A stretch of 64,000 bases of DNA from Flavobacterium sp. 9R. Its GTDB lineage: Bacteria > Bacteroidota > Bacteroidia > Flavobacteriales > Flavobacteriaceae. The notes beneath the pieces are model-generated. The model was not told where the DNA came from, searched no databases, and worked only from the letters and a program-made list of their open reading frames with translations. Shown here in pieces: positions 1 to 8,203 of this stretch. The position numbers and the translations under genes are program-made. The DNA lies in assembly GCF_902506345.1 (NCBI RefSeq), contig NZ_LR733413.1, forward strand, positions 2,319,893 through 2,383,892, written 5' to 3'. Numbering within the stretch: the first letter of the stretch is position 1; every line of letters starts with the position of its first letter.

Positions 1-306
1 CCTTCAACTACACTTTGTCTTAAAATTGATGGAGAAATAATCGAAGAAAACGCACAAGGCGACGGACAATTTGATGCTTTCATGAATGCTCTGAACAAAA
101 TTTACAAAAGCAAAAAAATGACTTTACCTAAGCTCGTTGACTATGCCGTAAGAATACCTCCAGGAAGTAGCTCCGACGCTTTGTGTGAAACGGTTATCAC
201 TTGGACAGCAAACGGAAAAGAATTCAAAACACGAGGATTAGACTCCGACCAAACTGTGGCAGCCATTGTAGCTACGCAAAAAATGCTTAATGTTGTAACC
301 GTATAA
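1..306 (+). CDS. leuA: 2-isopropylmalate synthase, C-terminal part (truncated by window start)
   Basis: Frame 1 is open from the first base to a TAA at 304-306, about 101 residues of a C-terminal fragment. It matches the LeuA allosteric (dimer) domain: an EEnAqGDGqfDAFmNAL segment is followed by LPKLVDYAVRIPPGSSSDA and a final region that binds leucine in characterised LeuA proteins. The catalytic TIM barrel lies outside the window. LeuA condenses acetyl-CoA with 2-oxoisovalerate in the first committed step of leucine synthesis. leuB follows after 68 bases, as expected for a leu operon. The fragment is too short to exclude a citramalate synthase, but the leuB neighbour argues for LeuA. Confidence 0.85.
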   Translation, partial: PSTTLCLKIDGEIIEENAQGDGQFDAFMNALNKIYKSKKMTLPKLVDYAVRIPPGSSSDALCETVITWTANGKEFKTRGLDSDQTVAAIVATQKMLNVVTV

Positions 307-374
307 ATTACAAAAATAAAACTCCAAATCTCAACCCTTTGGATTCATTACATAACTATCACAATTTCCAACTC

Positions 375-1436
375 ATGAAATTAATTATTGCCCTTTTAGC
401 CGGAGACGGCATCGGACCAGAAGTCATCAACGAAGCCGTAAAAGTAGCTGATGCCATTGCCAAAAAATTCAATCACGACATCACTTGGACACCTGCCTTA
501 ACAGGTGCTTGTGCCATTGATGCTGTTGGCGTTCCTTACCCAGACGAAACACACGAAATATGTATGAAAGCCGATGCGGTTTTATTTGGCGCTATCGGAC
601 ATCCAAAATACGATAACGACCCAAGCGCACCCGTTCGACCTGAACAAGGGTTACTTTTAATGCGTAAAAAATTAGGTTTGTTTGCCAATGTACGTCCAAC
701 GTTTACTTTTCCTTCATTGATTAACAATTCTCCTTTAAAAAGAGAGCGTATCGAAGGTACAGATTTGGTTTTCCTAAGAGAACTAACTGGCGGAATTTAT
801 TTTGGTGAAAAAGGAAGAAGAGATGATGGCGAAACCGCTTTTGACAATTGTGTGTACACCAGAGCTGAAGTACAACGTTTGGCTAAAAAAGGTTTCGAAT
901 TAGCGATGACGCGTTCTAAGAAATTATGCTGTGTAGATAAAGCCAATGTTTTAGAAACCTCTCGCCTTTGGAGAGAAACGGTTCAAGCTATGGCCAAAGA
1001 CTATCCAGAAGTAGAAGTGAGTTATGAATTTGTTGATGCTGTTGCTATGCGTTTGGTACAATGGCCTAACTCTTATGATGTATTGATTACCGAAAATTTA
1101 TTTGGAGACATATTAACCGATGAAGCTTCTGTAATTTCAGGTTCAATGGGATTAATGCCTTCAGCTTCTGTTGGAGAACATACTTCATTATACGAACCAA
1201 TTCACGGGTCGTATCCACAAGCAACTGGACTAAACATTGCAAATCCATTGGCTACTATTTTATCTGCCGCAATGATGTTTGAAGATGCCTTTGGATTAAA
1301 AGAAGAAGCGCAAGCGATAAGAGCCGTAGTCAACAAATCTTTAGAAGAAGGTATTGTTACCGAAGACTTAGCTGCAAAAGGAAGTAAAGCCTATAAAACT
1401 AGCGAAGTGGGAGATTGGTTAGTGGCCAATTTATAA
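375..1436 (+). CDS. leuB: 3-isopropylmalate dehydrogenase
   Basis: The protein has 353 residues from ATG 375. It begins MKLIIALLAGDGIGPEV, the usual LeuB N-terminus. A TTG 36 bases upstream is in frame but adds a segment not expected in the family. Visible signatures are the Arg-rich substrate loop (LRKKLGLFANVRP-like), the DxxxM/ExLxD region around VLITENLFGDILTDEAS, and GSMGLMPSAS with EPIHGS for NAD binding. It oxidatively decarboxylates 3-isopropylmalate to 2-oxoisocaproate in the cytoplasm. It lies directly behind leuA and ends at a bidirectional hairpin terminator. Confidence 0.95.
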   Translation: MKLIIALLAGDGIGPEVINEAVKVADAIAKKFNHDITWTPALTGACAIDAVGVPYPDETHEICMKADAVLFGAIGHPKYDNDPSAPVRPEQGLLLMRKKLGLFANVRPTFTFPSLINNSPLKRERIEGTDLVFLRELTGGIYFGEKGRRDDGETAFDNCVYTRAEVQRLAKKGFELAMTRSKKLCCVDKANVLETSRLWRETVQAMAKDYPEVEVSYEFVDAVAMRLVQWPNSYDVLITENLFGDILTDEASVISGSMGLMPSASVGEHTSLYEPIHGSYPQATGLNIANPLATILSAAMMFEDAFGLKEEAQAIRAVVNKSLEEGIVTEDLAAKGSKAYKTSEVGDWLVANL

Positions 1437-1471
1437 CACTTCATTACTTATAGTTCAAAATTTTGAACAAC

Positions 1472-1507
1472 AAAAAAGGGAACAATTTTTCAATTGTTCC
1501 CTTTTTT
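1472..1507. terminator. Bidirectional Rho-independent terminator
   Basis: A perfect 16-bp stem (1472-1487 with 1492-1507) has a 4-base loop and A/T tracts on both sides. It separates the convergent leuB (+) and RRM protein (-) genes and can stop transcription from both. Confidence 0.9.
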
Positions 1508-1524
1508 TATACTAGAAAAAAATA

Positions 1525-1866
1525 TTAATATCTTCCTCCTCTGTCACCACCACCGCGGTTGTTTCCGTAACCTCCGCGTGAATCACCACCACGGTTGTTG
1601 TTGAAACTTCTTCTTTCGCCTTCTGGTTTTGGCTCAGATTTGTTTACAACAATTGCACGTCCTTGAACGGTAGCTCCGTTTAATTCGTCAATTGCTTTTT
1701 GAGCTTCCGCGTCGTTTGGCATCTCTACGAAACCAAAACCTTTACTTCTACCAGTAAATTTATCCGTTATAATTTTAACTGAATCTACTGCTCCGTAAGC
1801 TTCGAAAGACTCTCTTAAATCTGCTTCCTCAATACTGAATGGAAGACTTCCAACAAAAATGTTCAT
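1525..1866 (-). CDS. RRM-type RNA-binding protein (glycine-rich C-terminus)
   Basis: The protein has 113 residues. Residues 1-77 form one RNA recognition motif: RNP2 is MNIFVGSLPF at the N-terminus and RNP1 is GRSKGFGFVEM near residue 40. The tail is basic and rich in Gly, Arg and Asn with RGG-like repeats. This is the standard architecture of the cold-shock-like RBPs of Bacteroidota and cyanobacteria, which bind single-stranded RNA and probably act as RNA chaperones. It is monocistronic, with a TACATTTG -7 element upstream and a shared terminator behind it. The family is certain; its target RNAs are unknown. Confidence 0.9.
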   Translation of the reverse strand: MNIFVGSLPFSIEEADLRESFEAYGAVDSVKIITDKFTGRSKGFGFVEMPNDAEAQKAIDELNGATVQGRAIVVNKSEPKPEGERRSFNNNRGGDSRGGYGNNRGGGDRGGRY

Positions 1867-1890
1867 ATGTACTTATTTATAATAAAGCAA

Positions 1891-1898
1891 CAAATGTA
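1891..1898 (-). promoter_or_regulatory. -7 promoter element of the RRM gene
   Basis: TACATTTG on the minus strand, 25 bases before the start codon, fits the Bacteroidota TAnnTTTG -7 consensus. No clear -33 TTTG is seen at the expected distance. Confidence 0.5.
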
Positions 1899-1996
1899 GT
1901 CTTATTTTATTCTAATCTACTACATATTAGAATATTTATACAATAATTGTGAAAAAACAGCAAGGGCTACAACAAAGTAACCTACTCAAAATTAAG

Positions 1997-2488
1997 CTAT
2001 TTAATCAAAGTTGTCGATTCTTTGCTCACTGGCACTTTGTAAAAAACACCTTGCGAAAAATAAAATTCTTTAACTTCTTGTGTTCCTGCTACAGGAATAG
2101 TGATAACAAAAGTAAAAGTTCCCGTAATTGTTTTATTTACTTCATCGTATTCTGAAATAACAACCTTCCCTTTTCCCATTCCATTTTTAGAGGTGAGTGA
2201 AATCTCGGGCGAAGACTCTCTAGAAGTATACGTAACATAATCCACAGCACTATTGTCCAATAAAAACGTTTTTTCTTGAACAGAAGAAAGATGCAAAGTT
2301 AAATTTTCCTTCAATGTTACAGCTTCAATTGCAATTGTACCATCATTAGACACAACCGCTTTGCTTTGTAAAGCACGCCAAAAAACATTGTCCTTCAAAC
2401 CTTGAACAGAAGGATTATTGAAAACCACATCGTCTGAGCAAGAACTCATAACTAAAGCTAAAGCAACAAAAAAAAGTATTTTTTTCAT
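1997..2488 (-). CDS. Putative lipoprotein, DUF6252-like
   Basis: The protein has 163 residues. A short signal peptide ends in a lipobox (VMSSC, Cys at residue 16) followed by SDD, typical of flavobacterial surface or periplasmic lipoproteins. The rest is beta-rich, with a KGKVVISEYDEVNKTITGTFTF segment (residues ~105-127) like that of small Bacteroidota lipoproteins annotated DUF6252. No enzyme motif is visible. It stands alone between the RRM gene and rpsP. The lipoprotein call is firm; the family assignment is from memory of the motif. Confidence 0.65.
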   Translation of the reverse strand: MKKILFFVALALVMSSCSDDVVFNNPSVQGLKDNVFWRALQSKAVVSNDGTIAIEAVTLKENLTLHLSSVQEKTFLLDNSAVDYVTYTSRESSPEISLTSKNGMGKGKVVISEYDEVNKTITGTFTFVITIPVAGTQEVKEFYFSQGVFYKVPVSKESTTLIK

Positions 2489-2626
2489 TCTATTAATTAG
2501 TGAATTTGATTCGGTACAAATCTATAGTTTTTTTATTTCAAACAATAAAAAAAGACATAAGTAGCCGTTATTAAAAATCTAAATATGAATATTATAGCCC
2601 ACTATAGTTTTTTTAAATAAAAAATG

Positions 2627-2634
2627 TATCTTTG
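2627..2634 (+). promoter_or_regulatory. -7 promoter element of rpsP-rimM
   Basis: TATCTTTG, followed by GCACCC and about 50 bases of leader before rpsP, matches TAnnTTTG. A T-rich tract about 20 bases upstream may serve as a weak -33 element. Confidence 0.6.
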
Positions 2635-2683
2635 CACCCTTAATTAATCGAGGTCGTGTACCTCAAAATTTAATCACAAGATT

Positions 2684-3238
2684 ATGTCAGTAAAAATTAG
2701 ATTACAAAGACACGGTAAAAAACAAAAACCTTTTTACTGGGTTGTAGCAGCAGATGCTCGCTCAAAAAGAGATGGTAAATACTTAGAGAAAATCGGTACT
2801 TACAATCCAAACACTAACCCAGCAACTATCGAATTAAATTTGGATAGTGCAGTGAAATGGTTGCACAATGGTGCTCAACCAACTGATACTGCAAGAGCAA
2901 TTCTTTCTTACAAAGGTGCTTTATTGAAACACCACCTTGATGGCGGTATCCGTAAAGGAGCTTTAACTCAAGAACAAGCTGATGCAAAATTAGCTGCTTG
3001 GTTAGAAGCTAAAGCTGGTAAAGTTGATGCTAAAAAAGAAGGTTTGACTAAAGCTCAAGCTGCTGAAAAAGCAAAAGCTTTAAAAGCAGAACAAGAAGTA
3101 AATGCAAAACGTTTAGCTGCTGCTGCTCAAGCTGAAGCTGACGCTATTGCTGCTGCAACTCCTGCTGAAGAAGTTGCTGAAGTTGAAGCTGAAGAAGCTC
3201 CAGCTGCAGAAGAAAATAACGAAACAACTGAGGCTTAA
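2684..3238 (+). CDS. rpsP: 30S ribosomal protein S16 with long Ala/Glu-rich tail
   Basis: The protein has 184 residues. The first ~80 are canonical S16 (MSVKIRLQRHGKKQKPFYWVV start, then IGTYNPNTNPATIELN). About 100 extra residues follow, first Lys/Ala-rich, then an acidic Ala/Glu tail. Such extensions are common in Bacteroidota, whereas typical S16 has about 80-90 residues. The protein is needed for assembly of the 30S 5' domain. rimM follows 15 bases after the stop, so the two are co-transcribed, as in many bacteria. Confidence 0.97.
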   Translation: MSVKIRLQRHGKKQKPFYWVVAADARSKRDGKYLEKIGTYNPNTNPATIELNLDSAVKWLHNGAQPTDTARAILSYKGALLKHHLDGGIRKGALTQEQADAKLAAWLEAKAGKVDAKKEGLTKAQAAEKAKALKAEQEVNAKRLAAAAQAEADAIAAATPAEEVAEVEAEEAPAAEENNETTEA

Positions 3239-3253
3239 TTTTAACAAGCGACA

Positions 3254-3778
3254 ATGCGTAAAGAGGACTGTTTCTATTTAGGTAAAATCGCTAAAAAATT
3301 TAGTTTCAAAGGGGAAGTCCTAGCCTATCTAGACACGGACGAACCTGAGTTATACGAAAACTTGGAATCAGTGTTTGTTGACCACAACAAACACTTGGTT
3401 CCTTTTTTTATTGAAAGTAGTTCCCTTCACAAAAACGACTTTCTACGCATCCGTTTTGAGGACATTACTACCGAAGAACAAGCTGATGCACTCATTGGAA
3501 GTGACCTTTATCTTCCTTTAAAAATGCTTCCAAAACTAAGCGGAAACAAATTCTATTTTCACGAAGTAATTGGTTTTGAAGTAGAAGACAAACGTTTAGG
3601 ATACGTTGGAGAAATTCAATCTATCAACGACACCACTGCACAACCTTTATTTGAAGTACTAAAAGGCGACGCCGAAATATTAATCCCAATGATTGACCAT
3701 TTCTTGGTAAAAGTAGACCGAGAAAACAAAAAAATAATCATGGATTTGCCTGAGGGATTGATTGAAATGTACCTTTAG
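3254..3778 (+). CDS. rimM: Ribosome maturation factor RimM
   Basis: The protein has 174 residues. The N-terminal RimM barrel begins CFYLGKIAKKFSFKGEVLAYLDTDEPE, and a PRC-barrel-like C-terminal half includes FYFHEVIGFEV and the IPMIDHFLVKVDRENKKIIMDLPEGL ending. It binds ribosomal protein S19 and promotes maturation of the 30S head. It is the second gene after rpsP. In many flavobacteria the tRNA methyltransferase now at 4447 follows directly; here a repeat-flanked ORF lies between them. Confidence 0.93.
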   Translation: MRKEDCFYLGKIAKKFSFKGEVLAYLDTDEPELYENLESVFVDHNKHLVPFFIESSSLHKNDFLRIRFEDITTEEQADALIGSDLYLPLKMLPKLSGNKFYFHEVIGFEVEDKRLGYVGEIQSINDTTAQPLFEVLKGDAEILIPMIDHFLVKVDRENKKIIMDLPEGLIEMYL

Positions 3779-3968
3779 TTAAAATTCCAAAAAAAGAAAT
3801 ACCAAACTCCAAATAAAGGGGAATCACAAAAGAATATTCCAATACTGAAATTCTAAATTCCAATTTTGGAATGGAAATTCAAATATTTTAATCTAAATTT
3901 AAAATTCAAAATCAACAAGAAGAATCTATCTCCTTGTTAGAGTATTAAAATTTGGAATTTATTTATTT
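3779..3968. repeat. AATTCCAA/TTGGAATT-type short repeats, left flank
   Basis: This non-coding stretch is dense in AATTCCAA, TTCCAATTTTGGAATGG and related palindromic words. The same words recur at 4344-4446 on the other side of the four-helix-bundle ORF, and near 26046 and 35770. Confidence 0.6.
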
Positions 3969-3986
3969 TTGGAATTTGATGTAATT

Positions 3987-4343
3987 ATGAATAAACCTTA
4001 TGATTTAGAAGAAAGAACTTTTTTATTCGCTAAAGAGTGTAGATTTTATGTTCAAAAACTACATAAAACTACTTCAAATATTGAAGATAGCAAGCAATTA
4101 GTAAGATCCTCTGGGTCAATTGGAGCTAATTACATAGAAGCAAATGAGAAGCTTGGTGACAAAGACTTAGTTTTTCGTTTAAAAATCGCAAGAAAAGAAG
4201 CTAAAGAATCAATATATTGGATTCGCTTATTACACGAGCTGAATCCAGAACATAAAGAAACATCAGAATCACTTCTATATGAAGTTGAGGAATTAAGAAA
4301 AATATTATCTGCTATTATAACAAGAATAAATTCCAATATTTAA
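3987..4343 (+). CDS. Four-helix bundle protein (23S rRNA intervening-sequence type, S23)
   Basis: The protein has 118 residues from ATG 3987. A TTG 18 bases earlier is in frame but lies in the repeat. It has the TIGR02436/S23 pattern: PYDLEERTFLFAKECRFYVQKL, then a conserved SSGSIGANYIEANEK turn, then KIARKEAKESIYWIRLL and a terminal Glu/Leu helix. These are entirely helical. Relatives were first described in intervening sequences of Leptospira 23S rRNA, and the fold is shared with Avd of diversity-generating retroelements. Function is unknown. It sits between rimM and trmN6 inside TTGGAATT repeats, as if inserted. Confidence 0.85.
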   Translation: MNKPYDLEERTFLFAKECRFYVQKLHKTTSNIEDSKQLVRSSGSIGANYIEANEKLGDKDLVFRLKIARKEAKESIYWIRLLHELNPEHKETSESLLYEVEELRKILSAIITRINSNI

Positions 4344-4446
4344 ATACCAAATTCCAACAAAAAGAATTGCGCCCTCAAGTTTGGAATTTGGAATTTATCT
4401 CAAAAAGTATTGGAATTTGGAATTTAAAAAATTGGAATTTTAATTT
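4344..4446. repeat. TTGGAATTT-type short repeats, right flank
   Basis: Several TTGGAATTTGGAATTT words and one AATTCCAA inverted partner occupy the whole gap up to the trmN6 start codon. Together with 3779-3968 they bracket the four-helix-bundle ORF. Confidence 0.6.
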
Positions 4447-5154
4447 ATGTTTACATTTAAACAATTCGTTGTTGAACAAGACCGTTGTGCTATGAAAATT
4501 GGTACCGATGGTGTTTTATTGGGCGCTTGGGCTCCTACTACAAATCATCCTTTCAGCATTTTAGACATTGGCACTGGAACTGGCATCATCGCTTTGATGT
4601 TAGCACAAAGAAGCGCAGCACAGCAAATTGACGCTTTAGAAATTGACGAAGCTGCTTACGAACAAGCAACAGATAATTTCGAAAATTCACCTTGGAACGA
4701 TAGATTGTTCTGTTTTCATGCCGGTTTGGACGAATTTATAGAAGAACCCGAAGACGAATACGATTTGATTGTTTCCAACCCACCTTTCTATTCCGAAGAT
4801 TATAAAACTGAAAATGAATCACGCGATTTAGCACGATTTCAAGACGCTATGCCTTTTGAGCAATTACTTGAAGCTGCAGATTTATTGCTTTCTGAAAACG
4901 GAATTTTTGCAGTAATCATTCCCTTCAAAGAAGAAGAAAATTTTATTGCTTTGGCCAACGAATTCGAATTGTATCCTTTGAAAATCACTCGTGTCAAAGG
5001 AACACCAACTACGGAAATCAAACGTAGCTTACTGGCCTTTAGCCGAAATGAAACTACCGATTTACCAATTGACGAATTGGTTATCGAAACTGCAAGACAC
5101 GTCTACACCCAAGAATATATTGAATTAACTAAGGATTTTTATTTGAAGATGTAG
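4447..5154 (+). CDS. trmN6: tRNA1(Val) adenine(37)-N6-methyltransferase
   Basis: The protein has 235 residues. It starts FTFKQFVVEQDRCAMKIGTDGVLLGAWA, typical of YfiC/TrmN6. SAM motif I is ILDIGTGTGIIALMLAQR (residues ~38-55). The catalytic NPPF tetrapeptide of N6-adenine methylases is in LIVSNPPFYSED (~residue 112), followed by ARF. It methylates A37 of tRNA1(Val). It is probably part of the rpsP-rimM transcription unit, now separated by the S23-type insert. Confidence 0.88.
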   Translation: MFTFKQFVVEQDRCAMKIGTDGVLLGAWAPTTNHPFSILDIGTGTGIIALMLAQRSAAQQIDALEIDEAAYEQATDNFENSPWNDRLFCFHAGLDEFIEEPEDEYDLIVSNPPFYSEDYKTENESRDLARFQDAMPFEQLLEAADLLLSENGIFAVIIPFKEEENFIALANEFELYPLKITRVKGTPTTEIKRSLLAFSRNETTDLPIDELVIETARHVYTQEYIELTKDFYLKM

Positions 5155-5320
5155 TCACTCAACTTTGTCACTAAGTTATTGAGCAATAATTTTTCAACAA
5201 GTAACTATTTCAATTCGAAATTAAGACGTAAGTTTATATTCGTCTTAAAAAAACTGATAAAAAATCGAAGTGTTTTTAAAATTATAACATTTTTGAATAG
5301 TTTTGTTATATTTCTTTATG

Positions 5321-5328
5321 TAGATTTG
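5321..5328 (+). promoter_or_regulatory. -7 promoter element of the acyl-CoA dehydrogenase gene
   Basis: TAGATTTG lies 22 bases before the ATG, with TTTTG at 5301-5305 upstream (spacer about 15, a little short). It fits the Bacteroidota promoter pattern. Confidence 0.45.
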
Positions 5329-5349
5329 TTGCCATAAAATTTTCGAACC

Positions 5350-6528
5350 ATGAAACCAGACTTATTTCAATCTCCTGATTACTATAATCTTGACGATTTA
5401 TTAACCGAAGAACACAAGTTAGTCCGAGACGCAGCAAGAGCTTGGGTAAAAAGAGAAGTATCCCCTATCATAGAAGACTATGCTCAAAAAGCAGAATTTC
5501 CAAAACAAATCATTAAAGGTTTAGGAGAAATTGGCGGTTTTGGTCCGTATATTCCCGTTGAATATGGAGGAGCTGGATTGGATCAAATATCCTACGGATT
5601 GATCATGCAAGAAATTGAACGTGGAGATTCTGGCGTACGCTCTACTTCATCTGTACAATCTTCTTTGGTAATGTATCCAATTTGGAAATACGGTAACGAA
5701 GAACAACGTATGAAATACTTACCCAAACTAGCTACTGGAGAGTATATGGGCTGTTTTGGATTGACAGAACCTGACCACGGCTCTAACCCTGGCGGTATGA
5801 CTACCAACTTCAAAGACAAAGGCGATCACTATTTATTAAATGGTGCGAAAATGTGGATTTCTAACGCTCCTTTTGCAGACATTGCTGTAGTTTGGGCGAA
5901 GAACGAAGAAGGACGAATTCACGGTTTAATCGTAGAACGCGGTATGGAAGGATTTACCACTCCAGAAACGCACAACAAATGGTCTTTAAGAGCTTCGGCT
6001 ACTGGAGAATTGATTTTTGATAATGTAAAAGTTCCAAAAGAAAACTTGTTGCCAAACAAATCAGGATTAGGCGCACCTCTAGGTTGTCTTGATTCTGCTC
6101 GTTACGGAATTGCTTGGGGAGCCATTGGAGCAGCTATGGATTGCTACGATACCGCTTTGCGTTATGCAAAAGAGCGTATACAATTTGACAAACCTATCGC
6201 TGGAACCCAATTGCAACAAAAAAAATTGGCCGAAATGATTACCGAAATCACCAAAGCACAATTGCTAACTTGGAGACTAGGTGTCTTGAGAAATGAAGGC
6301 AAAGCAACTTCTGCACAAATCTCAATGGCCAAAAGAAATAATGTCGATATGGCAATTCATATCGCAAGAGAAGCAAGACAAATGCTAGGTGGAATGGGAA
6401 TCACAGGAGAATATTCTATTATGAGACATATGATGAATTTAGAATCTGTGATTACGTATGAAGGCACCCACGATATTCATTTATTAATTACAGGAATGGA
6501 TATCACAGGAATTGCAGCTTTTAAATAA
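5350..6528 (+). CDS. Acyl-CoA dehydrogenase, glutaryl-CoA dehydrogenase-like
   Basis: The protein has 392 residues, the normal length for the family. The substrate pocket segment GDSGVRSTSSVQSSLVM and the C-terminal YEGTHDIH with catalytic Glu371 are those of glutaryl-CoA dehydrogenase; Arg in SGVRS corresponds to the Arg that binds the glutaryl carboxylate. FAD motifs CFGLTEPDHGSNPGG and WISNAPFADI are present. The likely reaction is oxidation and decarboxylation of glutaryl-CoA to crotonyl-CoA in lysine or tryptophan breakdown, passing electrons to ETF. No pathway partners are adjacent. It has its own promoter and ends at a hairpin terminator. Confidence 0.85.
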   Translation: MKPDLFQSPDYYNLDDLLTEEHKLVRDAARAWVKREVSPIIEDYAQKAEFPKQIIKGLGEIGGFGPYIPVEYGGAGLDQISYGLIMQEIERGDSGVRSTSSVQSSLVMYPIWKYGNEEQRMKYLPKLATGEYMGCFGLTEPDHGSNPGGMTTNFKDKGDHYLLNGAKMWISNAPFADIAVVWAKNEEGRIHGLIVERGMEGFTTPETHNKWSLRASATGELIFDNVKVPKENLLPNKSGLGAPLGCLDSARYGIAWGAIGAAMDCYDTALRYAKERIQFDKPIAGTQLQQKKLAEMITEITKAQLLTWRLGVLRNEGKATSAQISMAKRNNVDMAIHIAREARQMLGGMGITGEYSIMRHMMNLESVITYEGTHDIHLLITGMDITGIAAFK

Positions 6529-6567
6529 GATAAACAAGTATTAAAGTATTGATAAAATCAATTATAG

Positions 6568-6597
6568 AAGCTTCTTGGTAACAGGAAGCTTTTTTAA
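6568..6597 (+). terminator. Rho-independent terminator of the acyl-CoA dehydrogenase gene
   Basis: A 7-bp stem (AAGCTTC, 6568-6574, with 6585-6591) and a 10-base loop are followed directly by a T tract. Confidence 0.75.
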
Positions 6598-6616
6598 TTT
6601 TACAAAAAAAAAGATA

Positions 6617-7399
6617 ATGAATATTGCCCAAATCAATTCTGAAATAGCAGAACAAAAAAACCAGCTTCTAAACCACAGCCTATACCAAAAAGTACAAAAC
6701 ATAGAAGATTTACACTGTTTTCTTGAAAGTCATGTGTATGCAGTATGGGACTTTATGTCACTTCTGAAAGCCTTACAAGCCAAATTAACGTGTACTACAA
6801 CACCATGGTTTGCTACTACCAATCCAGAAACTCGTTATTTAATCAACGAAATTGTTTTAGCTGAAGAAACTGACCTCAGTATTGATGGTAGACGCTTAAG
6901 TCACTTTGAAATGTACTTAGAAGCTATGGAAGCTTGTGGCGCAAATACATCAGGAATTATAAATTTTCTAGAGGAAGTACAATCCATCCAAAACATATTT
7001 GTTGCCATCAAGAAAAGTCAATTACACCCAAAAATAAAATCCTTTTTAGATTTTACCTTTCAAGTAATTGAACACGGTAAATCGCATGAAATTGCCGCTG
7101 CTTTCACTTTTGGTCGAGAAGATTTAATTCCGAGTATGTTTACTGAAATACTACAAAACTTTCAAAAAAACTTCCCTGAAACGGATTTAAAACAATTAAT
7201 TTACTATTTCGAAAGACATATTGAGCTGGATGCTGACGAACACGGTCCAATGGCCATGCAAATGATTACAGAGCTTTGTGAAAACGATCCAAAAAAATGG
7301 GAAGAAGTAGCAACCATCTCTGTTTTAGCTTTAGAAAAAAGAATAGAGCTTTGGAATGCTATTGAAGAGCAACTGAGTTTGACAATGGAACCTGCTTAA
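6617..7399 (+). CDS. DUF3050 protein (haem-oxygenase-like fold)
   Basis: The protein has 260 residues from ATG 6617. An upstream in-frame TTG lies inside the preceding terminator and is rejected. Motifs match DUF3050: CFLESHVYAVWDFMSLLKALQ, ETDLSIDGRRLSHFEMYLEAM, HGKSHEIAAAFTFGREDLIP and YYFERHIELDADEHGPMAM. The spaced Glu/His/Asp residues (SHFE, RHIELDADEHG) are compatible with a haem-oxygenase-like di-metal site, as in HDO oxidases; this is inference. An SGNH lipoprotein follows after 8 bases and is probably co-transcribed. Substrate unknown. Confidence 0.8.
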   Translation: MNIAQINSEIAEQKNQLLNHSLYQKVQNIEDLHCFLESHVYAVWDFMSLLKALQAKLTCTTTPWFATTNPETRYLINEIVLAEETDLSIDGRRLSHFEMYLEAMEACGANTSGIINFLEEVQSIQNIFVAIKKSQLHPKIKSFLDFTFQVIEHGKSHEIAAAFTFGREDLIPSMFTEILQNFQKNFPETDLKQLIYYFERHIELDADEHGPMAMQMITELCENDPKKWEEVATISVLALEKRIELWNAIEEQLSLTMEPA

Positions 7400-7407
7400 A
7401 AACAGAA

Positions 7408-8175
7408 ATGGAACACTTTTCAAAACATATAAAAACAGCATTACGACTTTTCATTTTGATAGTTGTGGTGCTTTTTTTCAACCAATGTTCTAGCGAAAAC
7501 ACAACGGTTGCTCCCAAACCCGAAAGCAGCCCAGCGCCTCAACCTCAGCCACAACCTGTTAACAAAAAAGTATCTTATATCGCACTAGGGGACAGTTATA
7601 CTATTGGTCAAAGCGTTTGTCTCACTTGTCGTTTTCCAGAACAGTTAAAGAAAAAACTTGAAAGCACTATTCCTGGTTTAACGGTAGACTTAAAAATCAT
7701 TGCACAAACAGGCTGGACGACTTCTAATCTAATCAATGCAATTAAAGAACAGCAACCAACTAAGGATTTTAACTTAGTAACCTTACTTATTGGGGTCAAC
7801 AATCAGTATCAAAATAGGGAATTTAGCATTTATGAAAGGGAGTTTCCGCAATTGGCACAAACAGCCATCGCATTAGCCAAAGGCAATAAAGACAATGTTA
7901 TCGTGGTTTCGATTCCTGACTATGCTTACACTCCATTTGGTCAACAATTTGGAACTCCTACAAAAATCTCAACAGAAATTGATCGCTATAATGCATTCGC
8001 AAAAAGTTATTGCGACGCCAATGGCATCACTTTTATCAATATCACCGACATCACAAGACAAGGACTAAAAGAGACTTATTTGGTAGCTACAGATGGGCTA
8101 CATCCCTCGGAAAAAGCCTATACGTTGTTTATTGACAGAATAGCTCCAAAAGCTAAAGTAATAGTTCAAAAATAA
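7408..8175 (+). CDS. SGNH/GDSL hydrolase lipoprotein
   Basis: The protein has 255 residues. A signal segment with lipobox FFNQC (Cys27) is followed by a Pro/Gln linker. SGNH blocks are all visible: GDSY (block I, Ser63), a Gly in the AQTGWTT segment (block II), GVNN (block III, oxyanion Asn) and DGLHPS (block V, Asp229 and His232). It is probably a periplasmic or surface esterase/lipase anchored by lipid. It sits 8 bases after the DUF3050 gene. Substrate is not predictable from sequence. Confidence 0.87.
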   Translation: MEHFSKHIKTALRLFILIVVVLFFNQCSSENTTVAPKPESSPAPQPQPQPVNKKVSYIALGDSYTIGQSVCLTCRFPEQLKKKLESTIPGLTVDLKIIAQTGWTTSNLINAIKEQQPTKDFNLVTLLIGVNNQYQNREFSIYEREFPQLAQTAIALAKGNKDNVIVVSIPDYAYTPFGQQFGTPTKISTEIDRYNAFAKSYCDANGITFINITDITRQGLKETYLVATDGLHPSEKAYTLFIDRIAPKAKVIVQK

Positions 8176-8197
8176 AGCCCTATCATATGACAGGGCT
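8176..8197. terminator. Hairpin between convergent genes
   Basis: AGCCCT and AGGGCT pair and the stem extends with one mismatch to about 10 bp. It lies between the SGNH gene (+) and the ferredoxin gene (-). There is no strong T tract, so its strength is uncertain. Confidence 0.5.
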
Positions 8198-8203
8198 AAA
8201 CTA

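Noticed and set aside
1949..2155. 68-residue ORF on the plus strand
   Set aside because: It is antisense to the lipoprotein at 1997 and its product is low-complexity Lys/Phe.
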